A program made the position numbers and the translations under genes. Below, one piece after another: positions 27,093-36,521 of a DNA stretch of 64,000 nt. Source of the DNA: Solibacillus isronensis (GTDB taxonomy: Bacteria; Bacillota; Bacilli; Bacillales_A; Planococcaceae). Every line of letters begins with the position of its first letter. Positions within the stretch are counted from its first letter, which is position 1. Where the stretch lies: positions 434,001 to 498,000 of the forward strand of contig NZ_FVZN01000014.1 of NCBI RefSeq assembly GCF_900168685.1, in the 5' to 3' direction. The notes under the pieces were generated by a model that was given only the letters and a program-made list of their open reading frames with translations, was not told the origin of the DNA and ran no database searches.

Positions 27093-27800
27093 ATGACGAA
27101 AAAAATGTACCGTAATATTACTATTATCTCGTTCATCATCGGCTTTATGCTCGCAGTGCAGTACAACACTGTTCAAAGTCCGACCGAAAGAACAACAGTC
27201 GATATTTGGGAAATTCGCCAGCAATTATTTGCAGAACAGGAGCGGCATTCCGAACTGTTGAGCGGAATAAGCGAATTAACCGAAACTGTAAATAAATACG
27301 AGGATGCAGAGTTTGATAATCCGGAAGTGCTATTGCAGCAAACTGTTGATCAACTTAAAGAACGTGCAGGGATCCTGCCGGTTGAAGGACCGGGGTTAAC
27401 ATTAGCGGTTGGCCCTTCACCTGAATTGGTTGAATTAGGCTATGAAATAAAGCCTGTATCTCCTGAACTGTTAATTCGGCTTATAAATGATTTAAATCGC
27501 TATAATGCCCGGGCAATTGAAGTGGATGGCAAACGTTTAAGCTACAATTCGGCCATTCGCGATATTAATGGGAAAACGACAATCAATAGTGAGCCGATTC
27601 AAAATACGGATATCGAAATAAACATCATTACATTTACGTATGAGCAAGCTGAAAAAATGAAAAACCATTTGCTGGCATCTACGTTCCAGGATGAGTTTTA
27701 TATTGATAATCTAGTATTGACGATTCATGAAGCAGAGCAGAATATACAAATCGATTCAGTTGCGCCTGTACAAAGAATTAAGTATTTATCAGAAAAGTAG
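27093..27800 (+). CDS. ylxX: YlxX-like DUF881 protein
   Basis: 235 residues from the second of two adjacent ATGs (27093), seven bases after GGAGG; the first ATG is too close. Like the gene before it, it has an N-terminal membrane helix (about 8-26), a short coiled coil and a DUF881 domain (GPGLTLAVG, LNRYNARAIEVDGKRLS). The two DUF881 genes look like an old duplication. Function is unknown; it precedes sbp and ftsA, as in B. subtilis. Confidence 0.85.
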   Translation: MTKKMYRNITIISFIIGFMLAVQYNTVQSPTERTTVDIWEIRQQLFAEQERHSELLSGISELTETVNKYEDAEFDNPEVLLQQTVDQLKERAGILPVEGPGLTLAVGPSPELVELGYEIKPVSPELLIRLINDLNRYNARAIEVDGKRLSYNSAIRDINGKTTINSEPIQNTDIEINIITFTYEQAEKMKNHLLASTFQDEFYIDNLVLTIHEAEQNIQIDSVAPVQRIKYLSEK

Positions 27801-27814
27801 AAGGGGATGCGAAT

Positions 27815-28180
27815 ATGTGGTTACCACTTTTAGGTCTTATATTAGGTGTGGTATTAGGGATTTTAACAGATATTCAAATTCCATCTGTTTATGAAAACTA
27901 TTTATCCATTGCTGTACTGGCGGCTCTCGATACTATGGTCGGCGGTATCCGTGCATTATTGCAACAAGTTTACGATGACAAAGTATTTATTTCCGGGTTT
28001 TTCTTTAATATAATTTTAGCAGCAGGATTGGCTTTTCTCGGTGTTCATATAGGTGTCGATCTTTATTTAGCCGCTATTTTTGCATTCGGAGTTCGACTGT
28101 TTCAGAATATCGCAGTCATTCGTCGGTTATTATTGACAAAATATGAGAACAGAAGGTTGAAAAAGGAGGAAAACTCTTAA
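27815..28180 (+). CDS. sbp: Sbp, small basic protein (DUF1290)
   Basis: 121 residues, small integral membrane protein with three or four hydrophobic segments, matching the DUF1290 'small basic protein' family always found before ftsA in bacilli. The AALDTMVGGIRA block and a Lys/Arg-rich C-terminus (LLTKYENRRLKKEE) are typical. The function is unknown. The ribosome-binding site AAGGGGATG overlaps the 14-base gap after ylxX. Confidence 0.88.
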   Translation: MWLPLLGLILGVVLGILTDIQIPSVYENYLSIAVLAALDTMVGGIRALLQQVYDDKVFISGFFFNIILAAGLAFLGVHIGVDLYLAAIFAFGVRLFQNIAVIRRLLLTKYENRRLKKEENS

Positions 28181-28282
28181 CAATCACGTTAAAATATCAT
28201 TACAATTTATTGTTTTACTTAGACAATCAACGAAATTTACAATAGAATGAACTATAGGAGTAATCGAAGGAGGTGCAGAAAG

Positions 28283-29578
28283 TTGAATCATCAAGAAATT
28301 TATGTCTCACTCGATATTGGATCTTCTTCTATAAAGGTCCTGATCGGAGAGATGAACGGTGATCAATTGCACGTAATTGGTGTAGGTCATGTGAAATCAA
28401 CAGGTATAAGAAAAGGTGCAATAGTTGATATAGATGCAACTGTACAGTCCATAAAAAAAGCTGTAGATCAAGCAGAGCGAATGACTGGTATTAATATAGA
28501 GGAAGTGGTGCTTGGAGTTCCTGCAAACCAGACAGTTTTACAGCCTGTTAAAGGGGTTGTAGCGGTAAACGGTGAAGACCGGGAAATCACGGACGATGAT
28601 TTAGCTAGAGTAATAGACTCTGCACAGGTAATGTCGATTCCACCAGAGCGAGAGTTAGTAAATTTGATTCCGAAACAATTTATCGTAGACAACCTAGATG
28701 AGATTAAAGACCCGCGTGGTATGATTGGCATTCGTTTAGAGATGGATGCGACAATGATTACGACATCCAAGACGCTTGTACATAATGTTTTAAGATGTGT
28801 AGAACGTGCAGGCTTGCAAATTCGCGAAATTTATCTACAACCATTAGCAGCAGGAAATTTTGCGCTGACGGAAGATGAGAAAAATCAAGGAACTGCTTAT
28901 ATCGATTTAGGCGGCGGATCGACAACTGTTGCGGTATTCCAAGACGGACTGCTGACAAACACAGCTGTTATCCCGGTAGGCGGAGATCATATTACGAAAG
29001 ATTTATCGATCGTATTAAAAACACCGACAGAACAAGCCGAAAAAATCAAAAAGCAGTATGGACATGCCTTTTACGATGATGCTTCCGATGAACAAACGTT
29101 TGATGTTCCTGTTGTTGGTACTGATACAACAGATCAATACAGCCAACGATTCATCTCAGAAATTATCGGAGTACGTTTAGAAGAGTTATTTGAATTAGTA
29201 TTGGATGAATTAGCACGTATGGGGGTACAGGATTTACCGGGTGGTGTTGTCATTTCTGGCGGAGTAGCACAGCTTGAAGGAATTGCTCAGCTGGCGCGAC
29301 AAGTAATGTTAACGCGTGTTCGCATTTATACACCGGATTACATCGGTGTACGCGAACCGGCCTTTACAACGTCAGTAGGTTTAATTCGTTATGCACATGC
29401 AGAAGACGAATTTTACGGAAGAAGCGAGCCGGTACCAGCTTCTTCATATGCAGCACCTTATCCTACTCAACCAACTCCTTCTAAAAAACAATCAAATGTG
29501 CCGGAGAGAGTAGATAGCGCAAGTAAAGTAAGTGTGATTGATCGCGCGAAAAACTTATTAAACAAATTTTTCGATTAA
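28283..29578 (+). CDS. ftsA: Cell division protein FtsA
   Basis: 431 residues from TTG 28283, eight bases after GGAGGTG, giving MNHQEIYVSLDIGSSSIKV. FtsA is an actin-like ATPase that tethers FtsZ to the membrane. The phosphate-1 loop LDIGSSSIKV, the phosphate-2 loop YIDLGGGSTTVAVF and the adenosine motif VVISGGVAQLEGI are present. A Pro/Ser-rich linker leads to an amphipathic C-terminal helix (SVIDRAKNLLNKFFD) that inserts in the membrane. ftsZ follows after 40 bp. Confidence 0.97.
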   Translation: MNHQEIYVSLDIGSSSIKVLIGEMNGDQLHVIGVGHVKSTGIRKGAIVDIDATVQSIKKAVDQAERMTGINIEEVVLGVPANQTVLQPVKGVVAVNGEDREITDDDLARVIDSAQVMSIPPERELVNLIPKQFIVDNLDEIKDPRGMIGIRLEMDATMITTSKTLVHNVLRCVERAGLQIREIYLQPLAAGNFALTEDEKNQGTAYIDLGGGSTTVAVFQDGLLTNTAVIPVGGDHITKDLSIVLKTPTEQAEKIKKQYGHAFYDDASDEQTFDVPVVGTDTTDQYSQRFISEIIGVRLEELFELVLDELARMGVQDLPGGVVISGGVAQLEGIAQLARQVMLTRVRIYTPDYIGVREPAFTTSVGLIRYAHAEDEFYGRSEPVPASSYAAPYPTQPTPSKKQSNVPERVDSASKVSVIDRAKNLLNKFFD

Positions 29579-29618
29579 TACGAAAATGAATGACGTGAAC
29601 AATTAGGAGGAGAAGAGT

Positions 29619-30782
29619 ATGTTAGAATTTGAAACGGATGTTGAACAATTAGCCGTTATTAAAGTAATCGGCGTTGGCGGAGGCGGTAACAATGCCGTAA
29701 ACCGCATGATTGAACATGGTGTACAAGGTGTAGACTTTATCGCTGTAAATACAGATGCGCAAGCTTTAAATCTGTCAAAAGCTGAATATAAACTACAAAT
29801 TGGCGGTAAATTAACACGTGGACTAGGTGCAGGAGCAAACCCTGAAGTAGGAAAAAAAGCTGCTGAAGAAAGCCGCGAACAATTGGAAGAAGTATTACGT
29901 GGTGCCGATATGGTATTCGTAACTGCCGGTATGGGCGGTGGTACTGGTACGGGTGCAGCACCGGTAATTGCATCAATCGCACGTGATCTAGGTGCATTGA
30001 CAGTAGGTGTTGTAACACGTCCGTTTACATTTGAAGGCCGTAAACGCCAAACTCAGGCAATCGGCGGTATTACTTCAATGAAAGAAGCAGTTGATACATT
30101 AATCGTAATTCCAAACGATAAATTACTGCAAATTGTTGATAAATCAACTCCAATGCTGGAAGCGTTCCGTGAAGCGGACAATGTATTACGTCAAGGTGTA
30201 CAAGGTATTTCAGATTTAATCGCAACACCTGGTTTAATTAACTTGGACTTTGCCGATGTAAAAACAATTATGTCCGATAAAGGTTCTGCATTAATGGGTA
30301 TCGGTATTGCTGCTGGTGAAAACCGTGCAGTAGAAGCTGCTAAAAAAGCAATTTCTTCTCCATTACTTGAAACATCAATCGATGGAGCAAAAGGTGTCAT
30401 TATGAATATTACTGGCGGAACGAACTTAAGTTTATTTGAAGTTCAGGAAGCTGCCGATATTGTACAGCTCGCTTCAGATGAAGAAGTAAATATGATCTTC
30501 GGTTCTGTAATTAACGATAACTTAAATGATGAAATTATCGTAACGGTAATTGCAACAGGTTTCTCTGATGACTTTATTATTCAAAAGCCACAGCCTGTGC
30601 GTCCGTCAATCGGTGTTCGTCAACAAGCTGCAACAAGCACAAATCAACCGCAACAACAGCAGCCTGTACGTCAGCAAGATCCGGTGCAGCAAGAAGCGCC
30701 ACGTCAAACACAACAAACAAACTATCAGCAAGACGATGCATTGGATATTCCGACATTTTTACGCAATCGTCGCAATCGCTAA
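29619..30782 (+). CDS. ftsZ: Cell division GTPase FtsZ
   Basis: 387 residues. The tubulin-like GTPase forms the Z ring. [13 protein letters not shown] starts the GTP-binding domain, the tubulin signature GGGTGTG lies at 106-112, and [11 protein letters not shown] is the T7-synergy region. After a Gln/Pro-rich linker (about 325-372) the protein ends in [16 protein letters not shown], the conserved peptide that binds FtsA, SepF and other partners, with a basic variable end. AGGAGGAG precedes the ATG. A strong terminator closes the dcw cluster. Confidence 0.98.
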   Translation: MLEFETDVEQLAVIKVIGVGGGGNNAVNRMIEHGVQGVDFIAVNTDAQALNLSKAEYKLQIGGKLTRGLGAGANPEVGKKAAEESREQLEEVLRGADMVFVTAGMGGGTGTGAAPVIASIARDLGALTVGVVTRPFTFEGRKRQTQAIGGITSMKEAVDTLIVIPNDKLLQIVDKSTPMLEAFREADNVLRQGVQGISDLIATPGLINLDFADVKTIMSDKGSALMGIGIAAGENRAVEAAKKAISSPLLETSIDGAKGVIMNITGGTNLSLFEVQEAADIVQLASDEEVNMIFGSVINDNLNDEIIVTVIATGFSDDFIIQKPQPVRPSIGVRQQAATSTNQPQQQQPVRQQDPVQQEAPRQTQQTNYQQDDALDIPTFLRNRRNR

Positions 30783-30804
30783 TTAATATAAACTTTCATA
30801 ATAT

Positions 30805-30851
30805 GAAAAACGATTATTTACATTTATATGTGAATAATCGTTTTTTTTTTA
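30805..30851 (+). terminator. Intrinsic terminator after ftsZ
   Basis: A stem of about 16 bp (AAAACGATTATTTACA and its near-complement) with a 6-base loop and at least ten T. Confidence 0.93.
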
Positions 30852-30867
30852 GTTTAAGAGTTGTTAT

Positions 30868-30909
30868 GAAAAGTAGCTTGCCTATGCATGTATAGGCAAG
30901 GAAAAGTAG
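30868..30909. repeat. 24-bp inverted repeat flanked by 9-bp direct repeats
   Basis: Two perfect copies of GAAAAGTAG (30868-30876 and 30901-30909) directly flank an inverted repeat with 9-bp arms (CTTGCCTAT / ATAGGCAAG) and a 6-base centre. This has the layout of a very small insertion or excision scar with a 9-bp target duplication. It could also be an RNA hairpin. Confidence 0.6.
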
Positions 30910-30984
30910 ATAGACTGATTCCCGACATCACATTAACACCTCCCCCTTTGCCCCTATGATTCTTTAACTTTCCTACTACCAACT

Positions 30985-31026
30985 TTTTGTCGATTGGATT
31001 TGAATGTCGTAACAATATGTCATACG
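30985..31026 (+). promoter_or_regulatory. Putative Spo0A boxes upstream of spoIIGA
   Basis: Three TGTCGAA-like heptamers (TGTCGAT 30988, TGTCGTA 31005, TGTCATA 31018) lie 80-115 bp before spoIIGA. B. subtilis spoIIG is activated by Spo0A~P through such boxes. The matches are 5-6 of 7, so this is tentative. Confidence 0.45.
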
Positions 31027-31103
31027 ATTCTTCCAAATTTATGCAACAGTTAGACAAAATACTCTGAGGGTGTTTGATAATCTTATTTACAGGAGGACAA
31101 TAC

Positions 31104-31925
31104 ATGTATGCAGAGTGGATTCTTTTAATGAATTTTTTAATGAATCTCGTACTACTAAAATTTACCGCAACCATAACATATACCATCATTCCAATTTGGA
31201 GATTACTATTAGGGGCCTTTTGTAGTGCGCTGATCGCTGTGTTATTTATGGGAAACATATTTATGTTGCTTGTAAGTTTCATCGTACTATTAGGCATTGC
31301 CTTTTCATTTAAATGGAAAATATTTTACGAGCAAGGGAAGTGGATTGTTGTCGCTACTTTGCTCGCAGGTGGATTAATAACAGCGTTACAACCATTTTTG
31401 CTTGCATCTCCATTTTTCGTTTATATTTTTTTATGTTTCGGCATAGTATGTATTAGTTTGACAGTGATGAAACAAGGCTGGTTTCAAAAACTGCAGAATG
31501 TTGCACAAAGTCGGTATGTAACGACAAGCAAAGTAGAACTGTTTGAACAGCAAATGGAGCTCGTAACATATATCGATACCGGAAATGAATGCACTGAACC
31601 TTTAAGTCAGGCACCGGTCCATTTTATTTCGTTTAAATCAGTTCAATCGATGTTACCGGATGAATTTAGTGAATGCCTGCTCAAATGGAATGAGCAGGAG
31701 CCTTACTCACTGACAATGTTTTCAAAGGAAATACAGAAAAGAATACGTATAGTTCCTATTACAACGGTTCAAAAAGGCACATTACTCGTACCGGCCTTTC
31801 GTGCCACAATTGTCATTCAGAACAAGACGTATCCAAATCACTATGTTGTATTTACGAAAAATGATGCGCGCTTTCCGCAAAATGCACAAATGATTGCACA
31901 TGTGTTTGTCCTAACGAATTCATAA
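31104..31925 (+). CDS. spoIIGA: SpoIIGA, pro-sigma-E processing aspartic protease
   Basis: 273 residues from ATG 31104, after AGGAGGA. About five N-terminal membrane helices are followed by a cytoplasmic aspartic-protease-like domain. The catalytic motif DTGN (in [12 protein letters not shown]) matches the DSGN motif of B. subtilis. SpoIIGA removes the pro-sequence of sigma-E in the mother cell after a signal from SpoIIR in the forespore. sigE follows 13 bases downstream, as in the B. subtilis spoIIG operon. Confidence 0.95.
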   Translation: MYAEWILLMNFLMNLVLLKFTATITYTIIPIWRLLLGAFCSALIAVLFMGNIFMLLVSFIVLLGIAFSFKWKIFYEQGKWIVVATLLAGGLITALQPFLLASPFFVYIFLCFGIVCISLTVMKQGWFQKLQNVAQSRYVTTSKVELFEQQMELVTYIDTGNECTEPLSQAPVHFISFKSVQSMLPDEFSECLLKWNEQEPYSLTMFSKEIQKRIRIVPITTVQKGTLLVPAFRATIVIQNKTYPNHYVVFTKNDARFPQNAQMIAHVFVLTNS

Positions 31926-31938
31926 GGGAGGATCGATA

Positions 31939-32649
31939 TTGCTTAAAAAAATTCAATCGATAATTTTAAACATACTAAGCTACTTTAGAAGAAAAAAAGG
32001 GACATACTATATAGGGGGACATGATTCATTGCCTATTCCATTAACTAGAGAAGAAGAAGTTGTCGTAGTCGAAGCATTTATGAATGGTGACTTGCATGCC
32101 AGAGATATGTTAATTGAAAGAAATTTACGATTAGTCGTTTATATTGCAAGACGTTTTGATAATACGAGCACGCCGATTGAGGATTTAATCAGCATCGGTT
32201 CCATTGGCCTTATTAAAGCGATTGAAACATTTAATTTGGACAAAAACATTAAATTAGCGACGTATGCATCGCGCTGTATCGAAAATGAAATATTGATGCA
32301 TTTACGAAAGACGAGCCGCATGAAAGGCGAAGTTTCCTTTGATGAACCGTTAAATGCGGATGCAGATGGTAATGAACTACTACTTTCAGATATATTAGGG
32401 ACAGAAGAGCATATTATAACACTTGACGTAGAACGTAAAATTGAGCGTCAGCATATGTTTAATGCCATTAATCAGCTGACACCTCGTGAAAAATATATTA
32501 TGGAATGTCGTTTTGGCCTAAATGGTAAAGAAGAAATGACGCAAAAGGAAGTTGCGGACCATTTAGGTATTTCACAATCTTATATTTCAAGGTTGGAGAA
32601 AAAAATTATTATGGACTTACGTGAATTCTTGAACGAACCAATTGCATAA
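31939..32649 (+). CDS. sigE: RNA polymerase sigma-E (pro-form), early mother cell
   Basis: 236 residues from TTG 31939, with GGGAGG seven bases upstream. The first ~27 residues are the amphipathic membrane-binding pro-sequence, ending near YYIGG where SpoIIGA cleaves. Sigma-70 regions 2 ([32 protein letters not shown]), 3 and 4 ([21 protein letters not shown]) are complete. Sigma-E drives early mother-cell genes; sites resembling its targets lie before ylbJ, ylbO and spoVD in this window. Confidence 0.98.
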   Translation: MLKKIQSIILNILSYFRRKKGTYYIGGHDSLPIPLTREEEVVVVEAFMNGDLHARDMLIERNLRLVVYIARRFDNTSTPIEDLISIGSIGLIKAIETFNLDKNIKLATYASRCIENEILMHLRKTSRMKGEVSFDEPLNADADGNELLLSDILGTEEHIITLDVERKIERQHMFNAINQLTPREKYIMECRFGLNGKEEMTQKEVADHLGISQSYISRLEKKIIMDLREFLNEPIA

Positions 32650-32667
32650 GATGGTTAAATTTGGCGC

Positions 32668-32695
32668 GCATAGCGATGACCATTTCGGACAAAAT
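32668..32695 (+). promoter_or_regulatory. Sigma-F/G-like promoter for sigG
   Basis: GCATA (32668-32672), a 14-bp spacer and GGACAAAAT (32687-32695) resemble the sigma-F promoter (GYWTA, about 15 bp, GGNNANANT), 45 bp before sigG. In B. subtilis sigG is first transcribed by sigma-F and then by itself. Confidence 0.5.
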
Positions 32696-32739
32696 GATTG
32701 AAAAGACAAAAGACAATCTAGTTCGGAAGGTGAAGTTGG

Positions 32740-33510
32740 ATGCGTACAAAAGTGGAATTATGTGGTGTGGATACATCTACATTACCAGTACTGAAGCCAG
32801 ATGAAATGAAAGATTTATTTATACGATTACAGCAAGGAGAATGGATTGTTCGTGAGCAGCTAGTTTTCTGCAATTTACGATTAGTGCTCAGCATTGTCGG
32901 CCGTTATGCCTATCGTGGCGAACAGGCAGATGATTTATTCCAAGTAGGATGTATTGGTTTATTAAAAGCGATTGATAATTTTGATTTAAAGCATAATGTT
33001 CGATTTTCAACATATGCTGTACCGATGATTATGGGAGAAATCCGCAGACACCTGCGCGATCATCATGCACTGCGTGTGTCTCGTTCATTGCGCGATATTG
33101 CGTATAAAGCGATGAAAGCAAAGGAACAATTTATTGCGGAACATTTAACAGAACCCACAATCGAGCAATTGGCACAGGCAATTGAGATGAAAAAAGAAGA
33201 TGTATTGTTTGCTCTTGATGCGATTCAAGACCCGATGTCACTGCAGGAACCGATTTATTCCGATGGTGGCGATGCAATCTTTATGATTGACCAAATTAAA
33301 GATAAAGTGACAGAAGAGCATTGGGTCGGCTCGATTTCATTGCAAGAAAGTATGAAAAAGCTAAATAGCAGACAAAAAATGATTATAGAAAAGCGCTTTT
33401 TCCTAGGAGAAACTCAAACGGAAATTGCCCAATCTTTAGGTATTTCACAAGCGCAAATATCAAGATTGGAAAAGAGTGCGGTAGAATTGATGAAGCGGGA
33501 TTTCCGTTAA
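32740..33510 (+). CDS. sigG: RNA polymerase sigma-G, late forespore
   Basis: 256 residues. The N-terminus KVELCGVDTSTLPVLK matches the anti-sigma-sensing start of B. subtilis SigG. Regions 2 (NLRLVLSIVGRY, DDLFQVGCIGLLKAIDNFDL) and 3-4 (QTEIAQSLGISQAQISRLEKSA) are complete. Sigma-G runs late forespore transcription after engulfment. It is separated from sigE by 90 bp containing a sigma-F-like promoter, so it can be read through from spoIIGA-sigE or made on its own. GGAAGGTG is the ribosome-binding site. Confidence 0.98.
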   Translation: MRTKVELCGVDTSTLPVLKPDEMKDLFIRLQQGEWIVREQLVFCNLRLVLSIVGRYAYRGEQADDLFQVGCIGLLKAIDNFDLKHNVRFSTYAVPMIMGEIRRHLRDHHALRVSRSLRDIAYKAMKAKEQFIAEHLTEPTIEQLAQAIEMKKEDVLFALDAIQDPMSLQEPIYSDGGDAIFMIDQIKDKVTEEHWVGSISLQESMKKLNSRQKMIIEKRFFLGETQTEIAQSLGISQAQISRLEKSAVELMKRDFR

Positions 33511-33523
33511 ATAGATAGAAATT

Positions 33524-33560
33524 CTGAGGGACTGTCCAACACGTAGGGCTGTCCCTTTCA
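33524..33560 (+). terminator. Probable terminator after sigG
   Basis: AGGGAC and GTCCCT pair around a loop that can itself fold further. The T run is short (CTTTC), so strength is uncertain. Confidence 0.5.
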
Positions 33561-33631
33561 TCATAATTTCACGATGTTTGAATACTTATAATGAGGTAAA
33601 AATAAATTAATGATACAGAGAGGATGGAGGA

Positions 33632-33871
33632 ATGCGATTTTCATCCGTTCAGGAAAAGGAAATCATTGAGGCAACAAGCGGAAAGTTTATCGGTTATATT
33701 GTTGATGCGGAAGTGGACGAAAAAGAAGGTGCCATTACGGCATTTATAATTTCCCCTCCGAAAAAGTTTTACCATTTATTTCAAGGGGAAGAGTTAGTTA
33801 AGAAAATTCTCTTTAGTAATATACTCACAGTCGGAAAAGATGTCATCTTAGTGAAATCACCGGATGAATAG
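33632..33871 (+). CDS. ylmC: YlmC/YmxH PRC-barrel protein
   Basis: 79 residues, one PRC-barrel domain (GKFIGYIVDAEVDEKEGAITAFII...). YlmC and the sporulation paralogue YmxH are small cytoplasmic proteins of unknown function; the end ILTVGKDVILVKSPDE is typical. GGAGG is close to the ATG. B. subtilis has ylmC in the same place, after sigG and before ylmE, so YlmC is the better name. Confidence 0.85.
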   Translation: MRFSSVQEKEIIEATSGKFIGYIVDAEVDEKEGAITAFIISPPKKFYHLFQGEELVKKILFSNILTVGKDVILVKSPDE

Positions 33872-33946
33872 TTCACGCTATTCATTGAAAATTAAACTAG
33901 CACTTGATACAATGAGAGAAACTATTGTTGTAAAGTTGGGAAAAAA

Positions 33947-34615
33947 GTGACGAAAATCATAGAAAACTTAAAACAGATTCAACATCAAATAGAAATTGCA
34001 AAACAACGTGTCAATGCCGAACAGGTAGTCCAGATTATTGCTGTGACGAAAGAAGTAGATGTCAACCGGACAGAAGAGGCAATTGAAGCGGGTCTTGTCC
34101 ATTTAGGAGAAAACCGTCCTGAAGGCTTATTAAATAAGCTGGATTCAATTGACTCAGCTGTTTCCTGGCATTATATAGGTTCATTACAGACGAGAAAAGT
34201 AAAGCAAGTAATTGATCAAATTGACTATTTACATTCTCTTGATCGATTAAGCCTGGCAGAAGAGATTGAAAAAAGAGCAACAAAACGAGTGAAATGTTTC
34301 TTGCAAGTAAATGTTTCCGGTGAAGAATCGAAACATGGCTTAACAAAAGAACAAGCACTAGCTTTTGTAAAGCAGCTTGAGCAATTTTCAAAAATTGAAG
34401 TAGTAGGTTTAATGACAATGGCTCCTTTTACTGAAGATGAAACGATGATTAGACAAGTGTTTAAACAGTTAAAACAATTGCAACAAGAAGTGTCACAATT
34501 GAACATTCCAAATGTACCTTGTACTGAATTATCGATGGGCATGTCAAATGACTACGAAATTGCAGTTGAAGAAGGGGCAACATTTGTTAGAATTGGAACA
34601 GCTCTTGTTGGCTAA
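33947..34615 (+). CDS. ylmE: YlmE, PLP-binding protein of the YggS/PLPBP family
   Basis: 222 residues, a TIM-barrel pyridoxal-phosphate protein. The Schiff-base lysine is Lys35 in [34 protein letters not shown] and the C-terminal [27 protein letters not shown] are family hallmarks. These proteins keep free PLP and amino-acid pools balanced and are not known to be ordinary enzymes. The GTG start has only a weak GGGAA upstream. sepF follows after 11 bases in the ylmE-sepF-ylmG-ylmH unit. Confidence 0.93.
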   Translation: MTKIIENLKQIQHQIEIAKQRVNAEQVVQIIAVTKEVDVNRTEEAIEAGLVHLGENRPEGLLNKLDSIDSAVSWHYIGSLQTRKVKQVIDQIDYLHSLDRLSLAEEIEKRATKRVKCFLQVNVSGEESKHGLTKEQALAFVKQLEQFSKIEVVGLMTMAPFTEDETMIRQVFKQLKQLQQEVSQLNIPNVPCTELSMGMSNDYEIAVEEGATFVRIGTALVG

Positions 34616-34626
34616 GGAGGATTAAT

Positions 34627-35163
34627 ATGAGCATTAAAAATATTTTTGACAAGTTCTTTTATTTAGAAGAAATAGAAGAAGATTATGCTCCTGCCCAAAC
34701 GCAAACAGTGCAAAAACAAGCACCAAAAGCAGTTCAAAATGAATCACAGCAATTTTACCAGGATTATGGACAAAAGCAGCAACCACAACTCATTCAAAAC
34801 CGAATGAAGAAGGAGCGAAAAATGCAACAGCAACCACCACGTAATGAAGTCGTGATGCAAAATCATAATAATGTTGTGAGCCTTCAAGCTGCGTCTTCAT
34901 CAAAGAATTCAAAGTTAGTTTTATTAGAACCACGCGTGTACGCAGAGGCGCAGGATATCGCAGAACATTTAAAAAATAAACGTGCTACCGTTGTCAATTT
35001 ACAGCGCATCGACCGAGATCAAGGGAAGCGAATAATCGATTTTCTTAGCGGAACAGTGTATGCTTTAGGTGGAGATATTCAGCGTATTGGAAATGATATT
35101 TTCTTATGTACACCGGAAAATGTAGAAGTATCAGGAGAAATTTCTAATTTAACGTTCGAGTAA
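34627..35163 (+). CDS. sepF: Cell division protein SepF
   Basis: 178 residues. The N-terminus ([15 protein letters not shown]) is the amphipathic membrane-binding helix, followed by a Gln/Pro-rich linker (about 20-90) and the SepF (DUF552) core from about residue 95 ([29 protein letters not shown]). SepF forms rings, bundles FtsZ and can replace FtsA at the Z ring. AAGGAGG precedes the ATG by six bases. It is transcribed with ylmE and ylmG. Confidence 0.95.
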   Translation: MSIKNIFDKFFYLEEIEEDYAPAQTQTVQKQAPKAVQNESQQFYQDYGQKQQPQLIQNRMKKERKMQQQPPRNEVVMQNHNNVVSLQAASSSKNSKLVLLEPRVYAEAQDIAEHLKNKRATVVNLQRIDRDQGKRIIDFLSGTVYALGGDIQRIGNDIFLCTPENVEVSGEISNLTFE

Positions 35164-35185
35164 TTAAATTTTGTGAGGTAAAAAC

Positions 35186-35446
35186 ATGATTATATTTTCA
35201 ATTGTATCAACAGCATTTCTTGTTTACCGTTTTATGCTGATTGGATACATATTAATGTCTTGGGTTCCGGCACTGCAAGAATCGGCTGTGGGTCGTTTCC
35301 TGGAAACAGTATGTGAACCGTATTTAGGATTCTTCCGCAAATTTATTCCACCGATTGGCATGATTGATATTTCACCAATTGTCGGTTTATTTGCGTTAGT
35401 ATTTATCGAGCGAGGCGTCTATGGCGTCCTAGCATTTTTCTTATAA
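35186..35446 (+). CDS. ylmG: YlmG/YggT membrane protein
   Basis: 86 residues with two or three membrane helices. The YggT signature is visible: RFMLIGYILMSWVP, AVGRFLETVCEPYLGFFRKFIPPIGMIDISPIVG. The family is linked to septal or osmotic stress functions and, in chloroplasts and cyanobacteria, to nucleoid distribution; the exact role is unknown. It keeps the B. subtilis order sepF-ylmG-ylmH. A short hairpin follows. Confidence 0.92.
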   Translation: MIIFSIVSTAFLVYRFMLIGYILMSWVPALQESAVGRFLETVCEPYLGFFRKFIPPIGMIDISPIVGLFALVFIERGVYGVLAFFL

Positions 35447-35452
35447 TCTAAT

Positions 35453-35483
35453 TGAACTCCTGCCATTGTAGGAGTTTTCTTTA
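35453..35483 (+). terminator. Probable intrinsic terminator after ylmG
   Basis: AACTCCT pairs with AGGAGTT around a 10-base centre, followed by TTCTTTATTT. Moderate strength. Confidence 0.6.
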
Positions 35484-35637
35484 TTTCCGGTTGTTTCACG
35501 GAAATCGGAATGAAGGGTAACAATCAATAGGAAAAGGGTTTTAAATTGGCTGAATGCCCTATACATAAAATAAAAGTTTAATTTAATCAGAAAGTGGAAA
35601 AATTAGTAACACAGTTTAAAAGAAAGTAGGAATTATG

Positions 35638-36426
35638 ATGGAGCATTTAATCCAACATTTTCGTAAAGATGAACAACCTTTCATTGAGCAAGTTATTGGA
35701 TGGCAGCGTGAAGTAGAAGATCGCTATGCTCCAAAATTGACCGATTTTTTAGATCCGAGACAGCGTTTTATCGTAGAGTCCATCGTTCAGCAATCAGATG
35801 ATCTCCGTGTATTCACAAAAGGGATTTTTGAAGAAGCGGAGCGTAAACGAATGCTGATTGCCCCTTCGTATTACGAGCCGGCAGAAACCGATTTTCAAAT
35901 TGCTGTGTACTCACTGAATTACCCGACAAAATTTGTACAGCTGCGCCATCCTGATGTTTTAGGTGCCTTATTATCAATCGGGCTTGATCGCAGCAAGTTT
36001 GGGGATATTAGACTTGCCGATAATACGGTCCAATTTGCAATCGCATCGGAAATTGCGGATTACGTGCGTGCGCATTTAACGAGTATCGGTAAAGTAAAAG
36101 TAAGCGCTGAGGAAATGGATGCAACTACACCGTATATCCAAAACGAGGAACAATGGGTCGAAAGCTCGCATACGGTTTCTTCGATGCGTCTTGATGTGGT
36201 TTTAGCAACAATCGTTAATATCTCCCGTCAAAAATCACAAAGCCTGATCAATGCCGGAAAAGTAAAAGTTAACTGGACTGTAAGGGAAGCTGTGGCTTTC
36301 GAATTGCAGGAAGGCGACATTATTTCAGCACGAGGATATGGACGGTTAAAAGTCATCCTGACAGAAGGACGGACAAAAAAAGATAAGATTCGATTACAAG
36401 TAGGACGTTTAGAGCAAAAAGTATAA
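35638..36426 (+). CDS. ylmH: YlmH, S4-domain RNA-binding protein
   Basis: 262 residues from the second of two adjacent ATGs (35638), seven bases after GTAGGA; the start at 35635 would add one Met. An N-terminal domain is followed by a C-terminal S4 RNA-binding domain (SSMRLDVVLATIVNISRQKSQSLINAGKVKVNW). B. subtilis YlmH has been linked to ribosome-associated quality control, where it can act alongside or in place of RqcP in RqcH-driven alanine tailing. rqcH is in this same window. Confidence 0.92.
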   Translation: MEHLIQHFRKDEQPFIEQVIGWQREVEDRYAPKLTDFLDPRQRFIVESIVQQSDDLRVFTKGIFEEAERKRMLIAPSYYEPAETDFQIAVYSLNYPTKFVQLRHPDVLGALLSIGLDRSKFGDIRLADNTVQFAIASEIADYVRAHLTSIGKVKVSAEEMDATTPYIQNEEQWVESSHTVSSMRLDVVLATIVNISRQKSQSLINAGKVKVNWTVREAVAFELQEGDIISARGYGRLKVILTEGRTKKDKIRLQVGRLEQKV

Positions 36427-36521
36427 TTTTCAACTGTTTTTTAGGAAAACATGATGTTATTCCCTAAAGAAACGTTTATAATACTTGTAAGAATGTACGT
36501 AAAAAAGGAGAGTAGAACGAT

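Noticed and set aside
28209-28245. Sigma-A promoter directly before ftsA
   Set aside because: TTGTTT/TTAGAC and TACAAT are present but the spacers are 22 or 13 bp, outside the normal range.
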